From positions 1-64,000 of the forward strand of contig DASVLP010000078.1 in assembly GCA_036384795.1 (NCBI GenBank): DNA of 64,000 nt. The letters run 5' to 3'. Under the pieces are notes generated by a model. The model was given only the letters and a program-made list of their open reading frames with translations, did not search any database and had not been told where the DNA came from. Numbering within the stretch: the stretch's first letter is position 1; the number at the start of each line of letters is the position of its first letter. Below, piece by piece: positions 16,485 through 23,928 of this stretch. The translations under genes and the position numbers were made by a program. This DNA is from Andeanibacterium sp036384795. Lineage in GTDB: Bacteria > Pseudomonadota > Alphaproteobacteria > Sphingomonadales > Sphingomonadaceae.

Positions 16485-17519
16485 TCAGGCGTCCTTTCCC
16501 TCGTACGCCTCGACGATCCGCCCGACGATCGGGTGGCGCACCACGTCGGCGGCGGTGAAGCGCGAAACCGCGATGCCCTGGATGCCCTCGAGCCGCCCCA
16601 CCGCATCGTGCAGCCCGCTCATCCGGTCGCCGCCGGGGATGTCGACCTGCCGGGGATCGCCGCAGACCACCATCCGGCTGTTCTGGCCGAAGCGGGTGAG
16701 GAACATCTTCATCTGCTCGCGAGTGGTGTTCTGCGCCTCGTCGAGGATTACGAATGCGTCCGAAAGAGTGCGCCCGCGCATGAATGCGATCGGGGCGATC
16801 TCGATCTCGCCCGAAGCCAACCGCCGCTCGACCTGCTCGGGCGGCATGCAGTCGTAGAGCGCGTCGTACAGCGGACGCAGGTAGGGATCGACTTTCTCCT
16901 TCATGTCGCCCGGCAGGAAGCCGAGCCGCTCGCCGGCCTCGACCGCCGGGCGTGAAAGGATCAGGCGCTGGACGCTGCCGGTGATCAGCTGGCTGACCGC
17001 CTGGGCCACCGCGAGATAAGTCTTGCCGGTGCCGGCTGGCCCCAGCGCGAAGATGATGTCGTCCCTGGCGAGTGCCCGCATGTATTCGATCTGCGCGGCG
17101 GAGCGCGGCACGATCGTCTTCTTGCGGGTGCGGATCATGATCGGCGGGCGCTCGTCGCTCCCCGCGATGATGCCCTCGAGCGTCGGTTCGTTCGACATCG
17201 CGATCAACGATTCGACCATCCCGGGATCGATCTCCTGCCCCTGGAGCAGCCGCTGGTGCATCGCCTTCAGCACGTCGCGCGCCCGCGCGACCGCGTCTTC
17301 GGGGCCTTCGATCTGCACTTTGTTGCCGCGCGCGGCGATATAGACCCCGAGCCGGTTCTCGATCTGCACCAGGTTGGCGTCGAATTCCCCGAACAGCGCG
17401 CCGAGCATCGTCTGCTCCTCGAACCCGATCTCGGCCCGGGCGCGGCGGGCTGCCCCGCGACGATCCTCGGGATGGGTCGCCACCGCGTGATCGGCGGCGC
17501 GCGAAGCTTTGCGTGCCAT
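16485..17519 (-). CDS. phoH: PhoH-like ATPase
   Basis: Cytoplasmic PhoH family NTPase of 344 residues, found beside ybeY and thought to act in RNA metabolism. It has an N-terminal KH-like extension (NRLGVYIAARGNKVQIEGPE) and the P-loop GPAGTGKT at residues 160-167. Walker B is FVILDEAQNTT, and the LSRPAVEAGERLGFLPGDM segment is typical of PhoH. The start ATG at 17519 has AGGAG four to eight bases upstream; the longer frame to 17645 is not supported. First gene of the phoH-ybeY-corC(-lysR) group. Confidence 0.95.
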   Translation of the reverse strand: MARKASRAADHAVATHPEDRRGAARRARAEIGFEEQTMLGALFGEFDANLVQIENRLGVYIAARGNKVQIEGPEDAVARARDVLKAMHQRLLQGQEIDPGMVESLIAMSNEPTLEGIIAGSDERPPIMIRTRKKTIVPRSAAQIEYMRALARDDIIFALGPAGTGKTYLAVAQAVSQLITGSVQRLILSRPAVEAGERLGFLPGDMKEKVDPYLRPLYDALYDCMPPEQVERRLASGEIEIAPIAFMRGRTLSDAFVILDEAQNTTREQMKMFLTRFGQNSRMVVCGDPRQVDIPGGDRMSGLHDAVGRLEGIQGIAVSRFTAADVVRHPIVGRIVEAYEGKDA

Positions 17520-17768
17520 GCGCTCCTTTCGTCGGCGCGGCCGCGGGGCCGGCTCCTCGAAAAGATAGGCGTTCCGCGCCCGCGCGCAAGCGTCCCCACG
17601 GCGAGCCGAGCGCACGGATCGGCGCTTTCCACAGGCGCGGCGCAACTTGTCGCCGCGCGGCGCGTTTATGGACGCAAGCTGTCTGGGCGGTTGCCGGACG
17701 GTTCAGACTGCGGGTCGCAGACTACGGGCCTCAGAAAAGCCCAATAAGACTGAGGAAAGGAACCACAG

Positions 17769-18245
17769 ATGCGTAAACTGTTGCTGGCCGCGGCTGCGGC
17801 CACGGTGCTTGTCCCGAGCATGGTCTCGGCGCAGAGCGCCAGCGAAGTTCGCCACGATCAGCGCGAGGTCAACCAGGACAAGCGCAAGGTCAATCACGAT
17901 GTGGCCCGCGGGAACTTCAACAAGGCGATCAAGGACCAGCGGGAAACCCGTGAAGACCAGCGCGAGCTGCGCAGCGACTGGAAGGATTATCGCAGGAGCC
18001 ATCGCGACACGTTCCACCGCGCCGCCTTCCGCGGGCCGCGCGGATGGACCTATCGCCCGCTCCGGGTCGGCGCCAGCCTGGACCGGGCGTTCTGGGGCTC
18101 GTCCTACCGGATCAACAACTGGTCGACTTACCACCTGCCGCGGCCCGGCCGGAACCTGGCCTACGTCCGCTACGGCAACGACGTGTTGCTGGTGAACATT
18201 CGCACCGGCCGCGTGATCCAGGTGTTCAGCAGCTTCTTCTGGTAA
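17769..18245 (+). CDS. RcnB family periplasmic protein
   Basis: 158 residues with a Sec signal peptide (MRKLLLAAAAATVLVPSMVSA, cleavage near residue 21). A highly charged, His/Arg/Asp-rich helical region follows (EVRHDQREVNQDKRKVNHD, and KDQRETREDQRELRSDWKDY), probably coiled coil. The C-terminal RcnB-like fold (LDRAFWGSSYRINNWSTYHL, then VLLVNIRTGRVIQVF) completes it. RcnB in E. coli modulates Ni/Co homeostasis; sphingomonads carry many such genes and metal specificity here is unknown. Good Shine-Dalgarno AGGAAAGG upstream. It stands alone on the plus strand among minus-strand genes. Confidence 0.85.
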   Translation: MRKLLLAAAAATVLVPSMVSAQSASEVRHDQREVNQDKRKVNHDVARGNFNKAIKDQRETREDQRELRSDWKDYRRSHRDTFHRAAFRGPRGWTYRPLRVGASLDRAFWGSSYRINNWSTYHLPRPGRNLAYVRYGNDVLLVNIRTGRVIQVFSSFFW

Positions 18246-18263
18246 GTCACGGAAACATAAGCG

Positions 18264-18287
18264 GCCTCGGCGCTTCGGCGCCGGGGC
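18264..18287. terminator. UUCG stem-loop between convergent rcnB-like gene and miaB
   Basis: GCCTCGGCGC-TTCG-GCGCCGGGGC forms a 10-bp stem (one T-G wobble) closed by the very stable C(UUCG)G tetraloop. It is placed exactly between two convergent genes, so it can terminate both; no strong U tract follows. Confidence 0.55.
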
Positions 18288-18296
18288 TTCCGCGCG

Positions 18297-19634
18297 TCAG
18301 GCCGCGTTGCGCAGCGCGAGCGCGCCGCCCAGCGAGTTCGGGCCCGCCGTCGCCAGTTCCAGCTCGACGATATCGCCGATCCGCGCATCCCCTTCGAAAT
18401 GGACCGACTGCAGCCATGGCGACTTGCCGAGCCACTGGCCCGCAAGCTTGCCGTTGCGTTCGACCAGCACTTCGCAGCGCTTGCCGACGCAGGCGTGGTT
18501 GAACGCGAGCTGATCGCGGTTGAGCGCCGCCTGGAGCCGCTGCAACCGCTCGTCCATGACGTGTGCCGGGATTTGGCGGTCCATCGTCGCGGCCGGCGTT
18601 CCGGGACGCGGGGAATACTTGAAGCTGAATGCCTGGGCGTAACGGACCGTATCGACCAGGCGCAGCGTGTCCTCGAACTCCGCGTCGCTCTCGCCCGGAA
18701 AGCCGACGATGAAATCGCCCGAGATCGCGATGTCGGGCCGCGCCGCGCGGAAGCGTTCGATCAGCCGCAGATAGCTGTCGGCGGTGTGGCTGCGGTTCAT
18801 CGCCTTCAGCACGCGGTTGCTGCCGCTCTGCACCGGCAGGTGAAGGAACGGCATCAGCTTGGGGACCTCGTCGTGCGCGGCGATCAGCCCGTCGGTGACG
18901 TCGTTGGGATGGCTGGTGGTGTAGCGGATGCGGGCGAGCCCCGGCAGCTCGGCGAGTTCGCGGATCAGCCCGTCGAACCCGGCCGCGCGGCCTTTGGCGT
19001 CTTCGCCTGTCCACGCGTTGACGTTCTGGCCGAGCAGCGTGATCTCTCTCGCGCCCGCCTCGACCAACAGGCGCGCTTCGTCGATCAACGCGCTGAACGG
19101 ACGCGAGATTTCTGCCCCGCGGGTGTACGGCACCACGCAGTAGGTGCAGAACTTGTCGCACCCTTCCTGCACGGTCAGGAAAGCGCTCGGCCCTGCGCGC
19201 CGGCGGCGCGGCAAGGCGGCGAACTTGGCGTCCGCCGGCATGTCGGTATCCGCCGCGCGCTCGCCTTTGCCTGCGCGATCGAGCAGCTCTGGCAGCCGAT
19301 GGTAGGCTTGCGGGCCGACCACCAGCGACACCGCCGGAGCGCGCGCCATGATCTCTTCGCCCTCGGCTTGGGCGACGCATCCCGCGACTGCGATCACCGG
19401 GGGCTTGTCGCCGCCCGCCTTCACCAGCCGGCCGATGTCGGAATAGACTTTCTCCGCCGCCTTCTCGCGGATGTGGCAGGTGTTGAGCACCACCAGATCG
19501 GCTTCCTCGCCATCCGGCGCGGGCGCGATGCCGCGCTCGGCCAGCAGCTCCGCCATGCGCTCGCCGTCGTAGACGTTCATCTGGCAGCCGAAGCTTTTGA
19601 CCCGATAGGTCCGGGGAGGAGCGCTCTGTCGCAT
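18297..19634 (-). CDS. miaB: tRNA-2-methylthio-N6-dimethylallyladenosine synthase MiaB
   Basis: Radical-SAM methylthiotransferase that converts i6A37 to ms2i6A37 in tRNAs; 445 residues. The N-terminal UPF0004 domain has three cluster cysteines: C17 (SFGCQMN), C53 (NTCHIR) and C86 (AGCVAQ). The radical SAM motif CxxxCxxC reads CDKFCTYC within VQEGCDKFCTYCVVPYTRG. A C-terminal TRAM domain ends the protein (RCEVLVERNGKLAGQ, then GDIVELELATAG). Cytoplasmic. It lies after plsC in the block fur-plsC-miaB. Confidence 0.97.
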   Translation of the reverse strand: MRQSAPPRTYRVKSFGCQMNVYDGERMAELLAERGIAPAPDGEEADLVVLNTCHIREKAAEKVYSDIGRLVKAGGDKPPVIAVAGCVAQAEGEEIMARAPAVSLVVGPQAYHRLPELLDRAGKGERAADTDMPADAKFAALPRRRRAGPSAFLTVQEGCDKFCTYCVVPYTRGAEISRPFSALIDEARLLVEAGAREITLLGQNVNAWTGEDAKGRAAGFDGLIRELAELPGLARIRYTTSHPNDVTDGLIAAHDEVPKLMPFLHLPVQSGSNRVLKAMNRSHTADSYLRLIERFRAARPDIAISGDFIVGFPGESDAEFEDTLRLVDTVRYAQAFSFKYSPRPGTPAATMDRQIPAHVMDERLQRLQAALNRDQLAFNHACVGKRCEVLVERNGKLAGQWLGKSPWLQSVHFEGDARIGDIVELELATAGPNSLGGALALRNAA

Positions 19635-19674
19635 GGCGGCGGCATCTACGGGAAATGCGCAGCCGCGGGAAGGG

Positions 19675-20439
19675 CTAGCGGCGCAGCGCCTCGGCGATCG
19701 CCCGTTCCGCCGCGGCGGCGATGGTCTTGCGGTCGGCCAGCGCGGCGCCTTCCAGCGGCGGAAAGAAATGCAGCGTCAGCCGCACCGGCCGCACGCGTGC
19801 CAGGATCCGCAGGAAATTGGCCACGCCGTGCTCAGCGCCGACCCAGGCGATTTCGGGCGCGTCGGCATAAGCGAGCAGCACCGGTTGCACCGCGACGCCG
19901 CGCGGCAGCGCCTCGGCCGCGGCCAGCAGCGAGCTCTTGAACGGCAGCAGCGCGGCCCCGTCGCTGGTGGTGCCTTCGGGAAAGATCGTCAGCGCGCCGG
20001 TGCCGGCGATCGCGGCGCGTACCTGCTCGACCTGCCCGGCCACGCTCGCCCGATCATGCCGGGCGACGAACACCGTGTCGTTCATTGCGCACAAGTGGCG
20101 AACCAGGGCGATTTCGGCGAGGCCGCTGTGGCCGACGAACGCGGTACCGGTCGCGCGCGCCAGCGCCGGAATGTCGAGCCAGCTCACATGATTGGCGATC
20201 AGCAGCGCGCCGGGGCGCGGCTCGCCGCGGATCGTCAGGCGCAGCCCCGCGATCAGGCCGACCCCGGCGAGGAATACGCGCGGCCACCGGCGCGACAGGC
20301 CCAGCAGGCGCCAGAGATAGTAGAACGGCAGGCAGAGCACGAGCAGCACCGCCATCAGCGCGATGCGCGCCGCGATCAGCGGCCAGGCGATGACGGAAAT
20401 GCGCTGCGGCGGCCCGGAAGCGCCGGTTGCGGCCGGCAA
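19675..20439 (-). CDS. plsC: 1-acyl-sn-glycerol-3-phosphate acyltransferase
   Basis: Membrane-associated acyltransferase that makes phosphatidic acid from lysophosphatidic acid; 254 residues from the assumed start. An N-terminal membrane segment (ALMAVLLVLCLPFYYLW) precedes the catalytic H-x4-D box NHVSWLDIP and the acceptor motif FPEGTTS. The start shown is a TTG at 20439; the first in-frame ATG lies at about residue 29, inside the membrane helix, so an alternative start is possible. It follows fur by seven bases. Confidence 0.9.
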   Translation of the reverse strand: MPAATGASGPPQRISVIAWPLIAARIALMAVLLVLCLPFYYLWRLLGLSRRWPRVFLAGVGLIAGLRLTIRGEPRPGALLIANHVSWLDIPALARATGTAFVGHSGLAEIALVRHLCAMNDTVFVARHDRASVAGQVEQVRAAIAGTGALTIFPEGTTSDGAALLPFKSSLLAAAEALPRGVAVQPVLLAYADAPEIAWVGAEHGVANFLRILARVRPVRLTLHFFPPLEGAALADRKTIAAAAERAIAEALRR

Positions 20440-20446
20440 GCGGGCG

Positions 20447-20869
20447 CTACTCTTCGCGGCCGAGCCGGACGCCGTAGAGCTCCATCCGGTGGTCGACCAG
20501 GCGATAGCCGAGCTTTTCGGCGATCACCCGCTGCAGCGCCTCGAGCTCGGGATCGACGAATTCGACCACTTTGCCGCTTTCCACGTCGATCAGGTGATCG
20601 TGGTGCGCCTCGGGCGCCGCTTCATAGCGCGCGCGGCCGTCTCCGAAATCGTGGCGGTCGAGGATCCCCGCCTCTTCGAACAGCCGGACCGTGCGATAGA
20701 CGGTGGCGATCGAGATGCCCGGATCGATCGCGGCGGCGCGCTTGTGCAGCAGTTCGACGTCGGGGTGGTCCTCGCTCTCGGACAGGACTTTGGCGATCAC
20801 CCGCCGCTGCTCGGTGATCCGCAAGCCCCGCTCGGCGCACAACGCCTCGATGTCGATCGGTTGCGTCAA
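20447..20869 (-). CDS. fur: Ferric uptake regulator Fur
   Basis: Fe2+-responsive repressor of iron acquisition, 140 residues. The winged helix is visible at residues 10-75 (GLRITEQRRVIAKVLSES; SIATVYRTVRLFEEAGIL), and the metal site HHDHLIDVESG at about residue 90 carries the conserved His/Asp ligands. The C-terminal CxxC pair found in many Fur proteins is absent, as is usual in alphaproteobacterial members. The start is a TTG at 20869 (codons TTG ACG CAA), with no closer ATG. A terminator for mucR lies immediately upstream, so fur probably has its own promoter overlapping that hairpin region. Confidence 0.92.
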   Translation of the reverse strand: MTQPIDIEALCAERGLRITEQRRVIAKVLSESEDHPDVELLHKRAAAIDPGISIATVYRTVRLFEEAGILDRHDFGDGRARYEAAPEAHHDHLIDVESGKVVEFVDPELEALQRVIAEKLGYRLVDHRMELYGVRLGREE

Positions 20870-20889
20870 GGCAAACCCCGAATGAAAAA

Positions 20890-20918
20890 CGCCCCGCCAC
20901 TTGTAGTGGGACGGGGCG
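20890..20918 (-). terminator. Rho-independent terminator of mucR
   Basis: On the minus strand CGCCCCG-TC-CCAC, loop TACAA, GTGG-CGGGGCG, then TTTTT: an 11-bp stem with a two-base bulge followed by a U tract. It lies 30 bases after the mucR stop and just before fur, separating the two units. The opposite strand also carries a T run, so it may work both ways. Confidence 0.85.
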
Positions 20919-20947
20919 CTTTTTCAACCTTGCGCGAAGCGCGCGGC

Positions 20948-21391
20948 TTATTCGGCAGTCTTTTTCCGGCGCCCGCGCTTCTGGCCGGGCTTGCGGCCCA
21001 GGCCGATCTTCTTCGCAAGGTCGCGGCGCTTTTCCGCGTAGTTCGGCGCGACCATCGGATAGTCCGCGGGCAGATTCCAGCGCTGGCGGTATTCGTCGGT
21101 GCTGAAGCCGTGATCGGTCGAGAGATGGCGCTTGAGCATCTTCATCTTCTTGCCGCAATCGAGACAGACCACATGGTCCGGCTTGACCGACGAGCGCACC
21201 GACACCGCAGGCTCTGGCGGGGGTGCCGCTTCGGCGGTGTTCTGGCCGAGCTTGGAGAGCGCACCGAATACTTTTTCGATCAGTGCGGGCACGTCGTCGA
21301 CCGAAACGCTGTTGTTGCTCACGTGGGCTGCGACTACGTCGGAAGTCAGCGTGATAAGCGTCTCGGTCATGTCTTGATCGGTGGTTTCCAT
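20948..21391 (-). CDS. MucR/Ros family zinc-finger transcriptional regulator
   Basis: 147-residue alphaproteobacterial regulator of the MucR/Ros family, which bind AT-rich DNA with an H-NS-like silencing mode and control exopolysaccharide, motility and cell-cycle genes. The prokaryotic C2H2 finger C-x2-C-x9-H-x4-H is present as CLDCGKKMKMLKRHLSTDH (C76, C79, H89, H94). The N-terminal oligomerisation region (VPALIEKVFGALSKL) and a basic C-terminal tail (GRKPGQKRGRRKK) complete it. It has its own terminator. Targets within the window could include the AT-rich TIR gene, which is inference. Confidence 0.93.
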   Translation of the reverse strand: METTDQDMTETLITLTSDVVAAHVSNNSVSVDDVPALIEKVFGALSKLGQNTAEAAPPPEPAVSVRSSVKPDHVVCLDCGKKMKMLKRHLSTDHGFSTDEYRQRWNLPADYPMVAPNYAEKRRDLAKKIGLGRKPGQKRGRRKKTAE

Positions 21392-21551
21392 TTAATCCTC
21401 GATTGGCCGGCGCGACCGGCATACTCTAAGCAGCACACATGGCTTTTCTGGGGGAGAACCCGCGACTAGCACCAATAGTTCCCCCGTTTCAAGTGCAACA
21501 ATTAGCCTTGATAAGAATTGCCGCCGTTCCGCTTCGGTTTAATTGGGCGAG

Positions 21552-22019
21552 CTAGATTTCGCGGGCGAAGGTGATCGCGTCGATGCCGCGGATTGCGCCG
21601 CGATTGTAGTAGCTTCGCCTCCGCCCGACCGGCGCGAAGCCGTGCTCCAAATAGAGCGCCTCGGCCGGATTGCCTTCGCGCATTTCGAGAAATACGCGCC
21701 GCACTCCGCGCAGCTTCGCATCGGCGATGAAACGCTCGATCAGCGCGCCTGCGATTCCGCGCCGACGGGATTCGGGCCGCACCGCGATCAGCAGCAGTTC
21801 CTCCTCGTCGATCGCGCGGCGCGAGAGCAGGAAGCCCGCGGCGGGTTCGCCCTCGGCCGGCGGAGCGCCGTCGGCACCGAGCAGCAGGTAATGGGTGTTG
21901 CCCGCGACCAGCGCGTCGCCGACCTGCCGCCGGTTCCACGCTTCGCCATAGGCGGGGTCGAAGGAGCGCTGCATCACCTCCATGATCCGGTCGATGGCGT
22001 CCCCCGCTATGCCGCTCAT
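21552..22019 (-). CDS. rimI: GNAT acetyltransferase, RimI-like
   Basis: 155-residue GNAT N-acetyltransferase, probably RimI (acetylates the N-terminus of ribosomal protein S18). The acetyl-CoA motif A appears as LIAVRPESRRRGIAGALIE (R-x-x-G-x-G/A variant RRRGIA), followed by FLEMREGNPAEALYLEHGF. Its ATG overlaps the tsaB TGA by four bases; tsaB-rimI is the common arrangement and supports the RimI call over a generic GNAT. Cytoplasmic. Confidence 0.85.
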   Translation of the reverse strand: MSGIAGDAIDRIMEVMQRSFDPAYGEAWNRRQVGDALVAGNTHYLLLGADGAPPAEGEPAAGFLLSRRAIDEEELLLIAVRPESRRRGIAGALIERFIADAKLRGVRRVFLEMREGNPAEALYLEHGFAPVGRRRSYYNRGAIRGIDAITFAREI

Positions 22020-22636
22020 GCCGCGGCCTCGGGCAGGCGCGCATCGGGCGGTCGGCCGTAGAGCGGCGCCAGATCGGCGGTCAGCAGCGCGCGCGGGATC
22101 AGCGGAAACTTGCGCGCGTCGGGAAGAGCCTCGACCGCCGTCGCGCCCGGCCCGAGCAAGGCCACGAGCTCGTTGGCCCGGCTTCCGGCGATCACCCGAT
22201 GGGGTGCGGTGCGCGCGGCCTCGCCCGGCGCGAGCGACAGCAGGTGGCGTTCGGGCATGCCGTCAGGGCCGAAATCCTGCACGAACCATTCGCCGTGCCC
22301 GCCGTTCATGCACACGCCCATCGGCCCCGAATGGCTTTCGCGCGCCATCGCGGCAACCAGTGCGAGCGTAGGGTAGCCGAGCACTTCGGCCTTCCACGCC
22401 AGCCCTAGCGCCCGCGCCGCGGCAAGCCCGATCCGCACCCCGGTGAAGCTGCCCGGCCCGAGCGACACCGCGATCCTGCCGGCGCGGCCGCGCTCGGGAA
22501 GCTGGGCGATCATCGGCACCAGCTGCTCGGCATGGCCCCGCCCGAGCACGCGGCATTCGCCGGCCATGAGGTTGCCGCCTTCGAACAGGGCGACCGAACA
22601 GGCCTCGGTGGCGCAATCGATGGCGAGCGTACGCAT
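22016..22636 (-). CDS. tsaB: tRNA threonylcarbamoyladenosine biosynthesis protein TsaB
   Basis: 206-residue ASKHA-fold scaffold protein that works with TsaD, TsaE and TsaC in forming t6A37 of tRNAs reading ANN codons. N-terminus MRTLAIDCATEACSVAL is typical, as is SLGPGSFTGVRIGLAAARAL (residues 58-77). The start ATG at 22636 fits the family; the longer frame would overlap the nitroreductase gene. Partner genes tsaD/tsaE/tsaC are not in the window. Translationally coupled to rimI. Confidence 0.95.
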   Translation of the reverse strand: MRTLAIDCATEACSVALFEGGNLMAGECRVLGRGHAEQLVPMIAQLPERGRAGRIAVSLGPGSFTGVRIGLAAARALGLAWKAEVLGYPTLALVAAMARESHSGPMGVCMNGGHGEWFVQDFGPDGMPERHLLSLAPGEAARTAPHRVIAGSRANELVALLGPGATAVEALPDARKFPLIPRALLTADLAPLYGRPPDARLPEAAA

Positions 22637-22655
22637 TGCGCGGAGGATTAGCGCG

Positions 22656-23255
22656 TCAGACGATGCGATTGAAGGTGTCGAAATCGGGCCGTGGGCTGCG
22701 CTCGAAGATGCTTGCCGGGTCGCCGTAGCCGAGCGTCGAGATGAAATTGGATGTCCAACCGGGCTGCTCGGCAAGGAATGCCCGGTCGACCTCGGCGTGG
22801 TTGAAGCCCGACATCGGCCCGGTGTCGAGCCCGAGCGCGCGCGCCGCGAGGATGAAATAGGCGCCCTGCAGGCTCGAATTGCGGAATGCCGAGGTCTTGC
22901 GCAGCTCGGCCTTGTCGTCGCCGGCGAACCAGCTGCGCGCGTCGACGTGCGGGAACAGCCACGGCAGCTGCTCGTGAAATTCCCGGTCCATCGCAACGAT
23001 CACGCTGACCGGGGCCTGGAGGATTTTCGGGCCGTTCTTTTCCGAGGCGCAAGCCGCGAGCTTCTGCTTGGCTTCGTCGGTCACGCACCACACCAGCCGC
23101 GCGGGAAGCTGGTTGGCCGACGTCGGCCCCATCTTCATCAGCTCCCAGATCGCGTGGAGCTGCGCGGTCGAAACCGGCTTGTCGAGATAGCCGTTGTAGG
23201 TCCGCGCGGTGCGGAACAACTGGTCGAGCGCGGCGTCCGAAAGCGGCCCGGCCAT
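22656..23255 (-). CDS. Malonic semialdehyde reductase/nitroreductase family protein (RutE-like)
   Basis: 199-residue FMN-dependent nitroreductase-fold enzyme. It matches the RutE/HadB subgroup: N-terminal LFRTARTYNGYLDKPV, the MGPTSANQLPARLVW flavin-binding segment, and SSLQGAYFILAARALGLDTGPMSGF. RutE reduces malonic semialdehyde to 3-hydroxypropionate in the pyrimidine (Rut) pathway, but no other rut genes are here, so the substrate is open. It starts one base after the nfuA stop and is 19 bases from tsaB, suggesting a single transcript. Confidence 0.88.
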   Translation of the reverse strand: MAGPLSDAALDQLFRTARTYNGYLDKPVSTAQLHAIWELMKMGPTSANQLPARLVWCVTDEAKQKLAACASEKNGPKILQAPVSVIVAMDREFHEQLPWLFPHVDARSWFAGDDKAELRKTSAFRNSSLQGAYFILAARALGLDTGPMSGFNHAEVDRAFLAEQPGWTSNFISTLGYGDPASIFERSPRPDFDTFNRIV

Positions 23256-23256
23256 G

Positions 23257-23832
23257 TCAGGCGGCGCGCACTTCGGTCACTTCGGGGACGTAGTGCTTGA
23301 GCAGGCTCTCGATCCCGTGCTTCAAGGTAGCGGTCGAGGACGGGCAGCCCGAGCACGCGCCTTGCATCGCGAGATAGACCACGCCGTCGCGATAGCCGCG
23401 ATAGCGGATGTCGCCACCGTCGCCGGCCACCGCCGGGCGCACGCGGGTTTCGATCAGATCGAGGATCTGTTCGACGATCTCGGCATCGGCGGGATCGTCG
23501 GCCACTGCCTCTTCCTCCGGCGGAACCTGGATCGCGCCCGCGCTGCCGGGCGCGAACAGCGGCGCCTGGCTGATGAAATGATCGAGCAGCAGCGACACGA
23601 CCTGCGGCTTCAGCACCGCCCAGTCGACGCCGGGCGCGGCAGTGACCGAAACGAAATCGCGCCCGAAGAACACGTTGGTAACCTCGCCGGTGCCGAACAG
23701 CGCATCGGCCAGCGGCGACGCCTCGGCCTCTTCGGGGGAGGCGAATTCGCGGGTACCGGCGGCCATCACTTGCTGCCCTGGAAGGAACTTGAGCGCGGCC
23801 GGGTTCGGGGTCGGTTCGGTTTCGATGAACAT
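23257..23832 (-). CDS. NifU/NfuA-type Fe-S cluster carrier
   Basis: 191-residue iron-sulfur scaffold/carrier with an N-terminal Nfu_N domain (MFIETEPTPNPAALKFLPGQ) and a C-terminal NifU domain holding the cluster Cys pair in GACSGCPSSTATL. This is the mitochondrial NFU1-like architecture usual in alphaproteobacteria. The start at 23832 is chosen because the family begins MFIETE; the frame extends upstream to 23889 without family similarity. It is first in the line nfuA > nitroreductase > tsaB > rimI and diverges from the M16 peptidase gene. Confidence 0.93.
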   Translation of the reverse strand: MFIETEPTPNPAALKFLPGQQVMAAGTREFASPEEAEASPLADALFGTGEVTNVFFGRDFVSVTAAPGVDWAVLKPQVVSLLLDHFISQAPLFAPGSAGAIQVPPEEEAVADDPADAEIVEQILDLIETRVRPAVAGDGGDIRYRGYRDGVVYLAMQGACSGCPSSTATLKHGIESLLKHYVPEVTEVRAA

Positions 23833-23928
23833 GGGCGGAGATGTAGGTTGGGGAACGGGCGGGTCAAGCAACACATTGTTGGGAGACATTCACTATCCCT
23901 TCATCCCCTGCATCCGTATAGGGCGACC

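Noticed and set aside
23209..23928. In-frame 240-residue N-terminal extension of the first M16 peptidase
   Set aside because: It is antisense to nfuA and the nitroreductase start, and the signal peptide begins only at 23929.
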